Assembly (NCBI RefSeq): GCF_037992945.1
Contig: NZ_CP150304.1
Span: forward strand, 1,863,501 to 1,927,500
DNA: 64,000 nucleotides
Origin: Peribacillus sp. FSL E2-0218
GTDB lineage: Bacteria > Bacillota > Bacilli > Bacillales > DSM-1321
Direction of reading: 5' to 3'
Shown one piece after another: positions 26,993 to 36,541 of this stretch (positions are counted from its first letter, which is position 1; the number at the start of each line of letters is the position of its first letter). The notes below the pieces were generated by a model. It was not told the origin of the DNA. It did not search any database and saw nothing but the letters and a program-made list of their open reading frames with translations. The position numbers and the translations under genes are program-made.

Positions 26993-28315
26993 ATGAAAAA
27001 TAAAAAGTTAAGGGCATTTTTTTATTTGACCATCCTATTATTAATCGCTTTCATTCTTCTGAATATGTTTTCTACTTATTTAAGCATTAAAAATTCTGTT
27101 CAAAAATCAGTTGCAAATCAAAACTTGGTAGCTGCCAGATCCATTGCCGACTCCATGGATGTAGAGGCCTATGAGCGATTTCTCGATAACCAAGTAAAGA
27201 GCCGGGAATATAAGGATATTAAAGCGTACTTAGAAGATGCAAGAGAAAAAATCGGGGCTTTGTATGTTTACACCATCATGGTCGATAATCCGAAAGTGTC
27301 AAAAGCTATGATTACAGGATTTTCTAAAGATCATAAAGGGGATTTTCCCATAGGCGGAGTGTGTACCGTCCCTCCAAAGCAGGTCAGACAGGCCTATCAA
27401 GGCAAAAGCTTCATTACCGGGATACTGGATGATCCGGAGTATGGCGATTATTTGACTGTGGGAGTGCCAATCAAAAATAAAGCTGGCTCCATCATAGGGT
27501 TTTTAGGGATCGATGTAAGTGCCGAGAATATAAACTCCATTAATGGAAAGGTATTAAGAAGCAGTATTGCCATCCTCGTTTATAATGGAGGCTTTGTTAT
27601 CATGCTGCTGGTTACCTTTTTTGTCGTTCAAAAGTGGTATCAAAAAGAACTGACGCGTGAAGTCGGGGATACGGAGGATACGTATCAATCGGAATTTCAA
27701 TCGCTCATAGCTTCAGTTCGTTCATTAAGGCATGACTTTTCCAATCATATTCAGGTTATACATGGTCTCCTTAAATTGAAGGAGAATGATAAAGCCCTCG
27801 ATTATTTAACAGGTCTATCAAAAGAGGTCCATTCCCTCGAATCGATGAAGCTGGATGTAAGTCATCCGGGCCTGTCTGTACTGTTGGAGACAAAAAAACT
27901 CTCGGCCCAAAATTATAACATCGATATTGAAATCGATGTTTCACCTAACTCGTTTAACAGGGTGAAAACGATCGATTTGATTAAATTATTATCAAATGTC
28001 ATCGATAATGCGATTGAAGCAACGGTTGAATTGCCAGAGAATGAGCGCCGAATGAACATTGCCTGCATAGCTGATGAGGAAAAGTATACCTTTAGGATCA
28101 CGAACACCGGGCCTATGATAGCGCCCTTCGATCAGGAAAATATATTCATTAGCGGATTTTCAACCAAAAAGCCCCAAAAGGGCAAGGTTCGCGGTCAAGG
28201 TTTATTCATCGTAAAAGACTTGGTGAACAGATATGATGGAGAGATCCTGGTGCAATCGAATGAGAAGGAAACTTCCGTATTGATGATGATACCAGTGAAT
28301 GGGAGACCGATCTGA
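26993..28315 (+). CDS. Orphan sensor histidine kinase (SpoOB-type)
   Basis: 440 aa. A membrane segment at residues 8-32, an extracytoplasmic sensor of about 160 residues with PAS-like core (DYLTVGVPIKNKAGSIIGFLGIDVSAENI), a second membrane segment (about 193-213), then RHDFSNHIQVIHGLLKL with the phospho-His near residue 247. The GHKL ATPase has the N-box VIDNAIEAT and GxG in KVRGQGLFIVKDL. The His region is of the SpoOB/CitA-DcuS/AgrC kind. No response regulator lies next to it, so its partner must be elsewhere. Confidence 0.88.
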   Translation: MKNKKLRAFFYLTILLLIAFILLNMFSTYLSIKNSVQKSVANQNLVAARSIADSMDVEAYERFLDNQVKSREYKDIKAYLEDAREKIGALYVYTIMVDNPKVSKAMITGFSKDHKGDFPIGGVCTVPPKQVRQAYQGKSFITGILDDPEYGDYLTVGVPIKNKAGSIIGFLGIDVSAENINSINGKVLRSSIAILVYNGGFVIMLLVTFFVVQKWYQKELTREVGDTEDTYQSEFQSLIASVRSLRHDFSNHIQVIHGLLKLKENDKALDYLTGLSKEVHSLESMKLDVSHPGLSVLLETKKLSAQNYNIDIEIDVSPNSFNRVKTIDLIKLLSNVIDNAIEATVELPENERRMNIACIADEEKYTFRITNTGPMIAPFDQENIFISGFSTKKPQKGKVRGQGLFIVKDLVNRYDGEILVQSNEKETSVLMMIPVNGRPI

Positions 28316-28350
28316 ATGGATTAAGAAGGCAGGTCTGTGCACCATGCCGA

Positions 28351-28390
28351 AAAAGGATGATTGCTGATGTAGCGTAATCATCCTTTTTTG
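28351..28390 (+). terminator. Terminator of the kinase gene
   Basis: AAAAGGATGATT (28351-28362) pairs with AATCATCCTTTT (28376-28387), running into a T-tract. Confidence 0.88.
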
Positions 28391-28594
28391 TGTCTTCATT
28401 CAAAGAATCCCCCTAGATTCCGCTTAAACTCCAGCTATATGGAAGGGCTCCATTTTATAAATGCCTCTTGAACAGACTTCACAGGAAGGAGGAATGAATA
28501 AAACAATGGGAAATGGACAGAATGGGTAGATGTTTAGCTGCTTTCAACGAGATTATGTTAAGATAGGGAAAAAATCATATAAGGCAGTGAGAAT

Positions 28595-29578
28595 GTGAAA
28601 CAACAAAAAGGAAAGCTTCTCGTTATCATTGGACCGACTGCTGTTGGCAAGACAAAAATGAGCATTGAGATGGCAAAGTTATTTAATGGTGAAATTATCA
28701 GCGGCGATTCCATGCAGGTATATAAAGGCATGGACATAGGAACTGCAAAGATCAAGATGGAGGAAATGGAAGGCGTTCCTCATTATTTACTTGATATCAA
28801 GGAGCCGGATGAACCTTTTAGTGCCGCAGAGTTTCAGGAGCATGCAAATGCTTGCATCGAGGATATCCATGGCAGGGGGAAGCTCCCTATTATCGTTGGC
28901 GGAACAGGATTATACATACAATCGGTGATTTATGATTATCAGTTTTCAGAAGCCCCGTCCGACCTAGAATATCGAGAAGGTTTGGAAAAACAAATAAGAG
29001 AGTCAGGAATCGATCCGGTTTTTGACCAATTACGGAAGGTTGATCCTGAGAGTGCGAAGCGGATTCACCCTAATAATGTAAGGCGTGTAATCAGGGCACT
29101 TGAGATTTTTCATTGCACAGGTAAAACGATGAGCGAGCAGCTCGATGATCAGCCGACGGAATTGAAATATGAGACGTGCATCATCGGCTTGACGATGGAA
29201 CGTGAAAAATTATATCAGCGTATCGATCAACGAGTTGATGGAATGGTAGATGAAGGGCTGATTCATGAGGTTCAGTCGTTTTATGATCAAGGTTTGAAGG
29301 ATTGCCAATCCATTCAGGCCATAGGCTATAAAGAGATTTATGATTATTTTGATGGAAGGGCTTCAGTGGATGAGGCGGTCGAGACTTTAAAGCAAAATTC
29401 CCGTCGATATGCAAAAAGGCAATTGACTTGGTTCAGGAATAAGATGGATGTCATCTGGTTTAATATGACCGATCTAGAGGGATTTCCGAAAAAAATACAT
29501 GAAATATCTGGATTTATAGCAGGAAAGCTTTTCAACGAAGGCGAATACATAAATTTAGAGAGAAAAGAGGAGGACTAA
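28595..29578 (+). CDS. miaA: tRNA dimethylallyltransferase
   Basis: 327 aa, standard length. IIGPTAVGKTKMSIEMA is the P-loop, GEIISGDSMQVYKGMDIGTAK the conserved substrate loop, and PIIVGGTGLYIQSVIYDY a further signature. It prenylates A37 in tRNAs reading UNN codons. hfq follows 3 bases behind its stop, the classic order. Confidence 0.96.
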   Translation: MKQQKGKLLVIIGPTAVGKTKMSIEMAKLFNGEIISGDSMQVYKGMDIGTAKIKMEEMEGVPHYLLDIKEPDEPFSAAEFQEHANACIEDIHGRGKLPIIVGGTGLYIQSVIYDYQFSEAPSDLEYREGLEKQIRESGIDPVFDQLRKVDPESAKRIHPNNVRRVIRALEIFHCTGKTMSEQLDDQPTELKYETCIIGLTMEREKLYQRIDQRVDGMVDEGLIHEVQSFYDQGLKDCQSIQAIGYKEIYDYFDGRASVDEAVETLKQNSRRYAKRQLTWFRNKMDVIWFNMTDLEGFPKKIHEISGFIAGKLFNEGEYINLERKEED

Positions 29579-29581
29579 TAC

Positions 29582-29815
29582 ATGAAACAATCAGTAAATA
29601 TCCAGGATCAATTTCTTAACCAATTACGAAAAGACGGCACCTATGTAACGGTATTTTTATTGAATGGGTTCCAGATCAGGGGGCAAGTTAAAGGGTTTGA
29701 TAATTTTACGGTATTATTTGAATCGGAAGGCAAGCAGCAATTGGTCTATAAACATGCCATTTCTACATTCGCTCCACAACGTAATGTTCAAATTGATTAC
29801 GAAGTGAAGGAATAG
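29582..29815 (+). CDS. hfq: RNA chaperone Hfq
   Basis: 77 aa. QDQFLNQLRKDGTYVTVFLLNGFQIRG covers Sm1 and LVYKHAISTFAPQ the Sm2 'YKHAIST' motif that lines the RNA pore. Forms hexamers on U-rich small RNAs. Probably co-transcribed with miaA. Confidence 0.97.
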   Translation: MKQSVNIQDQFLNQLRKDGTYVTVFLLNGFQIRGQVKGFDNFTVLFESEGKQQLVYKHAISTFAPQRNVQIDYEVKE

Positions 29816-29833
29816 TCATATATATAAGGATGT

Positions 29834-29870
29834 GAAAAACAGGTTTCGCTAATGGCGGCCTGTTTTTTTT
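29834..29870 (+). terminator. Terminator of miaA-hfq
   Basis: AAACAGG and CCTGTTT flank a GC-containing loop and lead into eight T. Confidence 0.85.
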
Positions 29871-30226
29871 GTATGCACTGCTCGTTTTTTCAAATAATCG
29901 ATAATGTTACGTACGTGTTTTGAATATATATCTAGGGACGATTATTTTCCGGGAAACCGCAGGAATTGACAATTCCCCGTTTAAACGGGCGAATTGGAAG
30001 GAAGTTTGTCGGAATATAGTTTCAATGGAAGAATTCAGTCGTGATCATGCACCGTTGAAAAGGAAAGCTGGCATTTTACCCTGGCATTTTCTGAATTCAC
30101 GAAAAGAAATAAGGGAATTTCCCGACGGGGGAAAGTTTCGGCTTATGTTACATAAGCATTCCCATCATAAATCGGAAATAGAATGCAATCGTGGAGTCAA
30201 GGGTCCAAGATGGAGAGGTGAATGCA

Positions 30227-31183
30227 TTGGAACAACCGATCCGTATGAAAAATAACGGGCAAATCAATATCGTGTTTAATGCGGAAAATAGAAAAACGCT
30301 ACAAAAGGATCTGCCGATAAAAGAAATTTTGGTACAGGAAATACCTCACCAGCATGCAGCCCTGAGGGAAATCGAAGAGGAGCTGAAATCGCTGGTCGGG
30401 ATGGAAGAAATGAAACGGATGATCAAAGAAATATATGCGTGGATCTATATCAACAAACAGCGCGAGGCTAAAGGAATGAAGACTGGCCGTCAAGCATTGC
30501 ATATGATGTTCAAAGGAAATCCCGGAACGGGAAAAACAACGGTTGCGCGTTTAATCGGGAAGTTGTTTCAAAAAATGAATGTACTCTCAAAAGGGCATTT
30601 AATCGAAGCGGAGAGGGCGGATTTAGTTGGAGAGTATATCGGTCATACTGCCCAAAAAACGAGGGATTTAATAAAGAAAGCGATTGGCGGGATCTTATTC
30701 ATCGATGAGGCATATTCCTTGGGAAGGGGCGGCGAAAAGGACTTTGGGAAAGAGGCCATTGATACCCTTGTCAAACATATGGAGGATCGCCAGCACGAAT
30801 TCATTTTGATTCTTGCCGGGTATTCACGGGAAATGGATTATTTCCTCAGCCTTAACCCCGGCCTTCATTCCAGGTTTCCGCTCGTAGTTGATTTTCCGGA
30901 TTATACGATCGATCAATTGATGGAAATAGCCGACCGGATGCTGCAGGAGCGTGAATATATCATGAATCGTGAGGCTGAAAGGAAATTAAAGGAACACTTG
31001 ATCATCCTGCGATCATATCGCAGCTCTATTTCATTTTCTAACGGCCGCTATATACGCAACGTGATTGAAAAGTCGATCAGGGCACAGGCGATGCGGCTTT
31101 TGCTGGAGGATTCCTTCGAAAGAACGGATTTACTGACCCTTACCGGCCAAGACTTGATTTTTGAAGATGATGAGAAAGAATGA
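30227..31183 (+). CDS. spoVK: Stage V sporulation protein K (AAA ATPase)
   Basis: About 318 aa. MFKGNPGTGKTTVARLIGKL is Walker A, GGILFIDEAYSL Walker B, and HSRFPLVVDFPDYT the CbbX/SpoVK-type post-sensor region. It closely follows the B. subtilis SpoVK pattern, needed for spore maturation in the mother cell. TTG 30227 is preferred: GGAGAGGTG lies 7 bases ahead, and the residues that follow (short lead, then KNNGQINI) match the known N-terminus. The open frame extends upstream to 30191. Confidence 0.93.
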   Translation: MEQPIRMKNNGQINIVFNAENRKTLQKDLPIKEILVQEIPHQHAALREIEEELKSLVGMEEMKRMIKEIYAWIYINKQREAKGMKTGRQALHMMFKGNPGTGKTTVARLIGKLFQKMNVLSKGHLIEAERADLVGEYIGHTAQKTRDLIKKAIGGILFIDEAYSLGRGGEKDFGKEAIDTLVKHMEDRQHEFILILAGYSREMDYFLSLNPGLHSRFPLVVDFPDYTIDQLMEIADRMLQEREYIMNREAERKLKEHLIILRSYRSSISFSNGRYIRNVIEKSIRAQAMRLLLEDSFERTDLLTLTGQDLIFEDDEKE

Positions 31184-31191
31184 TTCACATA

Positions 31192-31222
31192 GAAAAGCCC
31201 GCGGATATGGCGGGCTTTTCAA
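31192..31222. terminator. Bidirectional terminator
   Basis: GAAAAGCCCGC (31192-31202) pairs perfectly with GCGGGCTTTTC (31210-31220) between convergent spoVK and the TRIC-type gene. Confidence 0.92.
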
Positions 31223-31224
31223 AT

Positions 31225-31839
31225 TTATGTTTTCGGCACCCATTTTTTATTGGGAAGGTGCCAATTGTAGGTGTAGGATAGGACGCGTAAAATGGTAATG
31301 ATCGCAAAGAGCGTATATAGCTGCCATGCCTGGGACAATACACCGCTTCCTAATGCCATGCCTGCAATGATGGCCCAAACTACGTAAATTTCTTTTCTGA
31401 AGACCAATGGTTTCCGGCCGGCCAACACATCACGGACAATTCCGCCGCCGCATCCGGTTAATGCCGCTGATACAATGATGGCGCTAATTGGATGGTTTAA
31501 TTCTACCGCATACATCGCCCCTTGGATGGCGAAGGCTGAAAGTCCAATGGCATCACTGAAGTTCCCCCATCTGTCCCAGTGTTTCGATAGGATGGTAGGA
31601 AAAACAAAAACGATGGTAATGGATAGTAAAGCGATGATGAAATAGAAGCTTTGGTCCCATAAGGTTGAAACGGGGACGCCTATCAGCAGGTTCCTGATTG
31701 CACCTCCGCCAAACGCGGTTATGATTCCTAAAATGTACACTCCTAAAATATCATACTCTTCTTCCATGGCGATGATGGTGCCGCTAATGGCAAAAGCAAT
31801 CGTACCTATGAAACTTAATACTTCCCATGTCATTTGCAT
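31225..31839 (-). CDS. TRIC-type (UPF0126) membrane protein
   Basis: 204 aa with about 7 membrane segments, two repeated halves. IGTIAFAISGTIIA and GIITAFGGGAIRNLLIG, then SDAIGLSAFAIQGA and TGCGGGIVRDVLAG, are the duplicated glycine-rich motifs of the UPF0126/TRIC family (YadS, YvgT). Related proteins form trimeric cation channels or glycine transporters; the cargo here is unknown. Confidence 0.9.
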   Translation of the reverse strand: MQMTWEVLSFIGTIAFAISGTIIAMEEEYDILGVYILGIITAFGGGAIRNLLIGVPVSTLWDQSFYFIIALLSITIVFVFPTILSKHWDRWGNFSDAIGLSAFAIQGAMYAVELNHPISAIIVSAALTGCGGGIVRDVLAGRKPLVFRKEIYVVWAIIAGMALGSGVLSQAWQLYTLFAIITILRVLSYTYNWHLPNKKWVPKT

Positions 31840-32000
31840 GTTCCCTCTATGTCTTTTCTATTTTGATGGTAAAGTCAAATTTGATTTTAGCATGTTATCG
31901 AAATTTTTAAAACGGGTAAAGCTTTGTTTTCCGTAAAGTTTTATCTGTTCATTTTTTTTGTTATGATAAACTGAAATCTTAATATAGGTGGTGGGCGTTT

Positions 32001-33254
32001 TTGGAAGAAATGATGAAGGAAAAGGCCGTGTTGATAGGGTGTCAGACAACGGAGGAAAATGAACGTTTCGAATATTCACTTGATGAATTGGCCTCGTTGG
32101 CGAAGACGGCGAATGGCGAGGTGCTGATGACCATCACCCAAAAAAGGACAAGCATCGATCCGGCTACATATATAGGAAAAGGAAAAGTGGAGGAGCTTCG
32201 GAACCTTGAAGAAGAGCTGGAGCCGGATTTATTCATCTTCAACGATGAATTATCCCCGAGTCAGATCCGAAACCTTTCCAAACAGCTAGAAGCAAGAATC
32301 ATTGACCGGACACAGCTTATCCTCGATATATTTGCGCAACGCGCACGTTCCAGGGAAGGGAAGCTTCAAGTTGAATTGGCTCAGCTCCAATACCTATTAC
32401 CGCGTTTGGTTGGACAGGGGACGGCATTGTCCAGGCTTGGAGGCGGAATTGGCACGAGGGGCCCGGGAGAAACGAAACTGGAAAGCGATCGTCGCCATAT
32501 CCGCGGGAAAATTGATGAAATCAAGCAACAATTAAGTGGAATAGTGAAGCATCGTGAACGCTATCGCGACAGAAGAAAAAGGAACAAGGCTTTTCAAATC
32601 GCCCTTGTCGGTTATACGAATGCGGGTAAATCGACATTGTTCAACCGCCTGACGGAGGCGGATTCCTTCGAGGAAAACCAGCTGTTCGCGACTCTTGATC
32701 CCATGACGAGAAAGGCGATCCTGCCAAGCGGCTTCACCGTGCTCTTGACGGATACGGTCGGCTTTATCCAGGATTTGCCGACCTCCCTAATCGCAGCATT
32801 CCGCTCGACGCTGGAAGAATTGAAAGAAGCGGATTTATTGCTGCATGTGGTCGATTCCTCAAGTTCAGATTATTTTAACCATCAGAAAACGGTGCAGGAT
32901 TTGCTAAATGACTTAGAAGTCCCTTCCATTCCACAACTAACATTGTATAATAAGAAAGACAGGACCCACGCCGATTTTGTAAGAACGTCCAGCCACCCTT
33001 CATTATTGGTCAGTGCCTATGAACAATCGGATTTGAATCAAATCATGGAAGAAATTGAAAAGTACGTGATTGAGGAAATGGTTCCTTATTATGTTTTTCT
33101 CCCTTCGAGTGAGGGTAAACTATTATCACAGCTGAAAAATGAAACCATCTTGCGCACTCTCTCCTTTAATGAAGACTCGGAAAGATATGAATGCAAAGGT
33201 TTTTGTCTAGCTGATCATCCATTGACAGGGCAGCTAGAGAAATATTCGTTATAA
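32001..33254 (+). CDS. hflX: GTPase HflX
   Basis: 417 aa. The N-terminal domain ends with the HflX linker GGGIGTRGPGETKLESDRR; the G domain has GYTNAGKSTLFN (G1), DTVGFI (G3) and YNKKD (G4). It splits stalled or stress-hibernating 70S ribosomes. TTG 32001 follows AGGTGGTGGG, the usual site. ynbB follows 12 bases behind the stop. Confidence 0.95.
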   Translation: MEEMMKEKAVLIGCQTTEENERFEYSLDELASLAKTANGEVLMTITQKRTSIDPATYIGKGKVEELRNLEEELEPDLFIFNDELSPSQIRNLSKQLEARIIDRTQLILDIFAQRARSREGKLQVELAQLQYLLPRLVGQGTALSRLGGGIGTRGPGETKLESDRRHIRGKIDEIKQQLSGIVKHRERYRDRRKRNKAFQIALVGYTNAGKSTLFNRLTEADSFEENQLFATLDPMTRKAILPSGFTVLLTDTVGFIQDLPTSLIAAFRSTLEELKEADLLLHVVDSSSSDYFNHQKTVQDLLNDLEVPSIPQLTLYNKKDRTHADFVRTSSHPSLLVSAYEQSDLNQIMEEIEKYVIEEMVPYYVFLPSSEGKLLSQLKNETILRTLSFNEDSERYECKGFCLADHPLTGQLEKYSL

Positions 33255-33266
33255 AGGGGAATTTTG

Positions 33267-34535
33267 ATGTATCAGCAGTTAACGAACGGAGAAATGTTGC
33301 AAAACATTGCCAAAGAAGTGGAAGCAATGATTTCTCCATTACATAAGCAAGTGGACGAACGAATTGAAGAAAATCAATTTCGTGTATTGCAAAGTTACCA
33401 AGCACATAAAGTGAGTGATTCCCATTTCATCCCTACGACGGGTTATGGCTACGATGATATAGGGCGCGATACGTTGGAATTGATTTATGCCGAAGTGTTT
33501 GGGGCGGAAGCAGGATTGGTGCGTTCCCAAATCATTTCTGGCACACATGCCATTTCAACTGCCCTTTTCGGCATCCTGCGCCCAGGCGATGAGTTATTAT
33601 ACATAACCGGAAAGCCATATGACACGTTGGAAGAGATTGTCGGCATTAGGGGAACCGGTATCGGTTCATTGCGGGATTTTCAAATAAGCTACAACTCCGT
33701 TCCGTTGTCGCGATCTGGAAGCGTTGATTTCGAGGCTGTCAAACAAGCCATTCAACCGCATACGAAGATGATCGGCATTCAACGTTCGAAGGGATATGCG
33801 ACACGCCCATCCTTTACGATTGCTGAAATCAAGGAAATGATTTCGGTCGTAAAAGAGATCAATCCGGAAATCGTTGTATTCGTTGACAATTGCTACGGTG
33901 AATTTGTGGAAACGCAGGAACCATGTCATGTCGGAGCGGATTTGATGGCAGGGTCACTGATCAAGAACCCAGGTGGCGGGATAGTGAAGACCGGTGGCTA
34001 CATTGTAGGTAAAAAAGATTTAGTTGAAGCTTGCTCCTACCGATTGACGTCTCCGGGAATAGGAGCCGAAGCAGGTGCATCGCTTTATAGCCTGCAGGAG
34101 ATGTACCAAGGGTTCTTCCTTGCGCCGCATGTCGTTGGACAAGCTGTTAAAGGGGCGATTTTCACATCTGCATTGTTGGGGAAAGTCGGGATGAACACTT
34201 ATCCGAAATGGGATGCAAAGCGCACCGATTTGATTCAATCAGTCCAATTCGATGATCGTGATAAGATGGTCGCCTTTTGTCAGGCAATCCAATATGCCTC
34301 ACCGATCAATTCCCATGTGACGCCATATCCTGCCTATATGCCGGGCTATGAAGACGATGTCATCATGGCTGCAGGGACCTTCATCCAAGGTGCCAGCATC
34401 GAGCTTACCGCGGATGGGCCGACAAGGGCTCCATATGTAGCCTATGTCCAGGGCGGATTGACGTATGCCCATGTGAAAATCGCTGTATTGACTGCAGTGA
34501 ATGCGCTGATGGACAAAAAACTGATCCAATTATAA
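33267..34535 (+). CDS. ynbB: Methionine gamma-lyase-family protein (YnbB, 'aluminium resistance')
   Basis: 422 aa PLP enzyme of the Cys/Met metabolism type. VFVDNCYGEFVETQEP carries the Asp that binds the pyridine nitrogen, and GSLIKNPGGGIVKTGGYIVG holds the PLP lysine. It sits between hflX and glnR as in B. subtilis. ATG 33267 is 6 bases behind AAAGGGGA. The physiological substrate is unproven. Confidence 0.92.
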   Translation: MYQQLTNGEMLQNIAKEVEAMISPLHKQVDERIEENQFRVLQSYQAHKVSDSHFIPTTGYGYDDIGRDTLELIYAEVFGAEAGLVRSQIISGTHAISTALFGILRPGDELLYITGKPYDTLEEIVGIRGTGIGSLRDFQISYNSVPLSRSGSVDFEAVKQAIQPHTKMIGIQRSKGYATRPSFTIAEIKEMISVVKEINPEIVVFVDNCYGEFVETQEPCHVGADLMAGSLIKNPGGGIVKTGGYIVGKKDLVEACSYRLTSPGIGAEAGASLYSLQEMYQGFFLAPHVVGQAVKGAIFTSALLGKVGMNTYPKWDAKRTDLIQSVQFDDRDKMVAFCQAIQYASPINSHVTPYPAYMPGYEDDVIMAAGTFIQGASIELTADGPTRAPYVAYVQGGLTYAHVKIAVLTAVNALMDKKLIQL

Positions 34536-34553
34536 ATAGAGATATGCGCTTAA

Positions 34554-34579
34554 CAGGAATCCAAGTGATTGGATTCCTG
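34554..34579 (+). terminator. Perfect 11-bp hairpin behind ynbB
   Basis: CAGGAATCCAA pairs with TTGGATTCCTG around GTGA. No T-run follows, so it may slow or stabilise the transcript more than end it. Confidence 0.5.
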
Positions 34580-34638
34580 CAAAAATCAATAGTCATAATA
34601 TTTGTTCAGTTTTGGAAAGCCACTTTTTGTTTAAAACA

Positions 34639-34655
34639 TGTCATGAAATGTAACA
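34639..34655 (+). promoter_or_regulatory. GlnR box upstream of glnRA
   Basis: TGTCA-TGAAATG-TAACA fits the GlnR/TnrA consensus TGTNA-N7-TNACA exactly. It lies just upstream of the -35 element; a second looser match (TGTAA...TGACA, N8) overlaps the -35. Confidence 0.88.
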
Positions 34656-34660
34656 TCATC

Positions 34661-34689
34661 TTGACAAGTTTAATAACATAATATAAGAT
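34661..34689 (+). promoter_or_regulatory. Sigma-A promoter of glnRA
   Basis: TTGACA (34661-34666) and TAAGAT (34684-34689) are 17 bases apart, directly downstream of the GlnR box. Confidence 0.8.
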
Positions 34690-34722
34690 AAGATTAAGAT
34701 AAGCTAAAGGAGGATGCTAAGA

Positions 34723-35127
34723 ATGAGCGGCAACAACATTCGGCGTTCGATGCCTCTTTTTTCCATCGGAATCGTCATGCAGCTAACTGAGTTGTCTGCA
34801 CGCCAAATTCGGTATTACGAAGAGCATCAATTAATTACTCCTATGAGAACAGATGGAAATCGTCGGGTTTTTTCTTTGAATGACATCGATCGACTGCTTG
34901 AGATTAAGGATTTAATCGAACAAGGAGTCAATCTGGCCGGCATCAAAAAGATTTTCACTGTAAAGGAACAGAATTTACCCAAGACACAAGATTTAGAACA
35001 AGCGGAAAAAATAAGACATGACCTTAGTGACGAGGAGCTTCGCAAGCTTCTGCGTGCCGAGCTCTTACAAGGAAGCAAGCACCGAACGTCTCTTCGGCAA
35101 GGGGATATGTCCCGTTTTTTCCAATAA
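34723..35127 (+). CDS. glnR: MerR-family glutamine synthetase repressor GlnR
   Basis: 134 aa. FSIGIVMQLTELSARQIRYYEEHQLI is the MerR helix-turn-helix; the C-terminal GDMSRFFQ is the tail that senses feedback-inhibited glutamine synthetase. It represses glnRA in nitrogen excess. ATG 34723 is 9 bases behind AAAGGAGG; ATG 34714 touches it. Confidence 0.95.
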   Translation: MSGNNIRRSMPLFSIGIVMQLTELSARQIRYYEEHQLITPMRTDGNRRVFSLNDIDRLLEIKDLIEQGVNLAGIKKIFTVKEQNLPKTQDLEQAEKIRHDLSDEELRKLLRAELLQGSKHRTSLRQGDMSRFFQ

Positions 35128-35165
35128 AAAATATGATTATGAATGATTATTAGGGGGAATAAAAA

Positions 35166-36500
35166 TTGGCAAAGTTCACACGTGAAGACATCACTCGTTT
35201 AGCGAAAGAAGAAAATGTTAAGTACATTCGTTTACAGTTTACTGACATTTTAGGGACAATTAAAAATGTTGAAATCCCGGTCAGTCAATTGGAAAAAGCG
35301 CTTGATAATAAAATGATGTTTGACGGATCTTCCATTGAAGGATTCGTACGTATCGAAGAATCCGATATGTATCTATATCCTGATTTAAATACATGGGTCA
35401 TCTTCCCTTGGACTTCCGAAAAAGGCAAAGTGGCACGCTTGATTTGTGACATTTACAATACCGATGGAACACCTTTCGATGGGGATCCCCGTGCAAACTT
35501 AAAACGTGTTCTTGCTGAAGCTAGAGAAATGGGCTTCACGGATTTCAATCTAGGACCTGAACCAGAATTCTTCTTATTTAAACTGGACGCAGCTGGGGAG
35601 CCTACTCTGGAATTGAATGATAAAGGCGGATACTTTGACCTTGCACCTACGGACTTAGGGGAAAACTGCCGTCGTGATATCGTTCTTGAGCTTGAAGAAA
35701 TGGGATTTGAAATTGAAGCATCCCACCATGAAGTAGCTCCAGGACAACATGAAATCGATTTTAAATATGCCGATGCCATTTCAGCTTGTGATAACATACA
35801 AACATTCAAACTTGTTGTTAAAACGATTGCCCGCAAACATGGCTTGCACGCCACATTCATGCCGAAACCATTATTCGGTGTTAACGGATCTGGAATGCAC
35901 TGTAACGTTTCCCTATTCAAAGGCAACGAAAACGCATTCTATGATAAATCAGGCAAATTGGAATTAAGCAAAACAGCTGAGCAATTTATCGCAGGGATCA
36001 TCAAGCATGCTCCAAGCTTCACAGCGGTAACGAACCCAACTGTTAACTCATACAAACGTCTAGTACCTGGCTACGAAGCGCCTTGCTATGTTGCATGGTC
36101 CGCTAAAAACCGCAGCCCGTTAATCCGTATCCCGGCTTCACGTGGAGTGAGCACGCGCGTAGAGGTACGCAGTGTCGACCCAGCAGCAAACCCATACCTG
36201 GCACTTGCTGTCCTGCTAAAAGCTGGTCTTGACGGAATCAAGAACGACCTGACTCCTCCAGCTCCGGTTGACCGCAATATCTATGTCATGAACAAAGAAG
36301 AGCGTGAAGAAGTAGGCATCGTTGACCTTCCGGCCACTTTATATGCTGCATTGGAAACATTGAAAGCCGATCCAGTCATCAAAGATGCGTTAGGCGAACA
36401 CCTGCTTGAACACTTCATCGAAGCAAAAGAAATCGAATGGGATATGTTCCGCACGCAAGTCCACCCATGGGAACGCGAACAATATATGTCCATGTATTAA
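35166..36500 (+). CDS. glnA: Glutamine synthetase type I (GSI-alpha)
   Basis: 444 aa, the Firmicute GSI-alpha length. DILGTIKNVEIP, MMFDGSSIEGF, GPEPEFFLF, HHEVAPGQHEI and the ATP site VTNPTVNSYKRLVPGYEAP are all present; the closing WDMFRTQVHPWEREQYMSMY is intact. It starts with TTG 35166 behind AGGGGG. The prophage lies behind its terminator and leaves the gene unbroken. Confidence 0.97.
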   Translation: MAKFTREDITRLAKEENVKYIRLQFTDILGTIKNVEIPVSQLEKALDNKMMFDGSSIEGFVRIEESDMYLYPDLNTWVIFPWTSEKGKVARLICDIYNTDGTPFDGDPRANLKRVLAEAREMGFTDFNLGPEPEFFLFKLDAAGEPTLELNDKGGYFDLAPTDLGENCRRDIVLELEEMGFEIEASHHEVAPGQHEIDFKYADAISACDNIQTFKLVVKTIARKHGLHATFMPKPLFGVNGSGMHCNVSLFKGNENAFYDKSGKLELSKTAEQFIAGIIKHAPSFTAVTNPTVNSYKRLVPGYEAPCYVAWSAKNRSPLIRIPASRGVSTRVEVRSVDPAANPYLALAVLLKAGLDGIKNDLTPPAPVDRNIYVMNKEEREEVGIVDLPATLYAALETLKADPVIKDALGEHLLEHFIEAKEIEWDMFRTQVHPWEREQYMSMY

Positions 36501-36506
36501 TAGCTT

Positions 36507-36541
36507 TAAAGCCTTGGCACCTCTGGTGTCAGGGTTTTTTT
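36507..36541 (+). terminator. Terminator of glnRA
   Basis: An imperfect stem (CCTTGGCACC with GGTGTCAGGG, loop TCT) leads into seven T. Prophage DNA begins right behind it. Confidence 0.85.

Noticed and set aside
29920..30255. 111-codon frame between hfq and spoVK
   Set aside because: TTG start without a ribosome site, no family-like pattern, and its end overlaps the well-supported spoVK start in another frame.
34554..34579. Riboswitch ahead of glnR
   Set aside because: Only a simple hairpin belonging to the end of ynbB; regulation is explained by the GlnR box.
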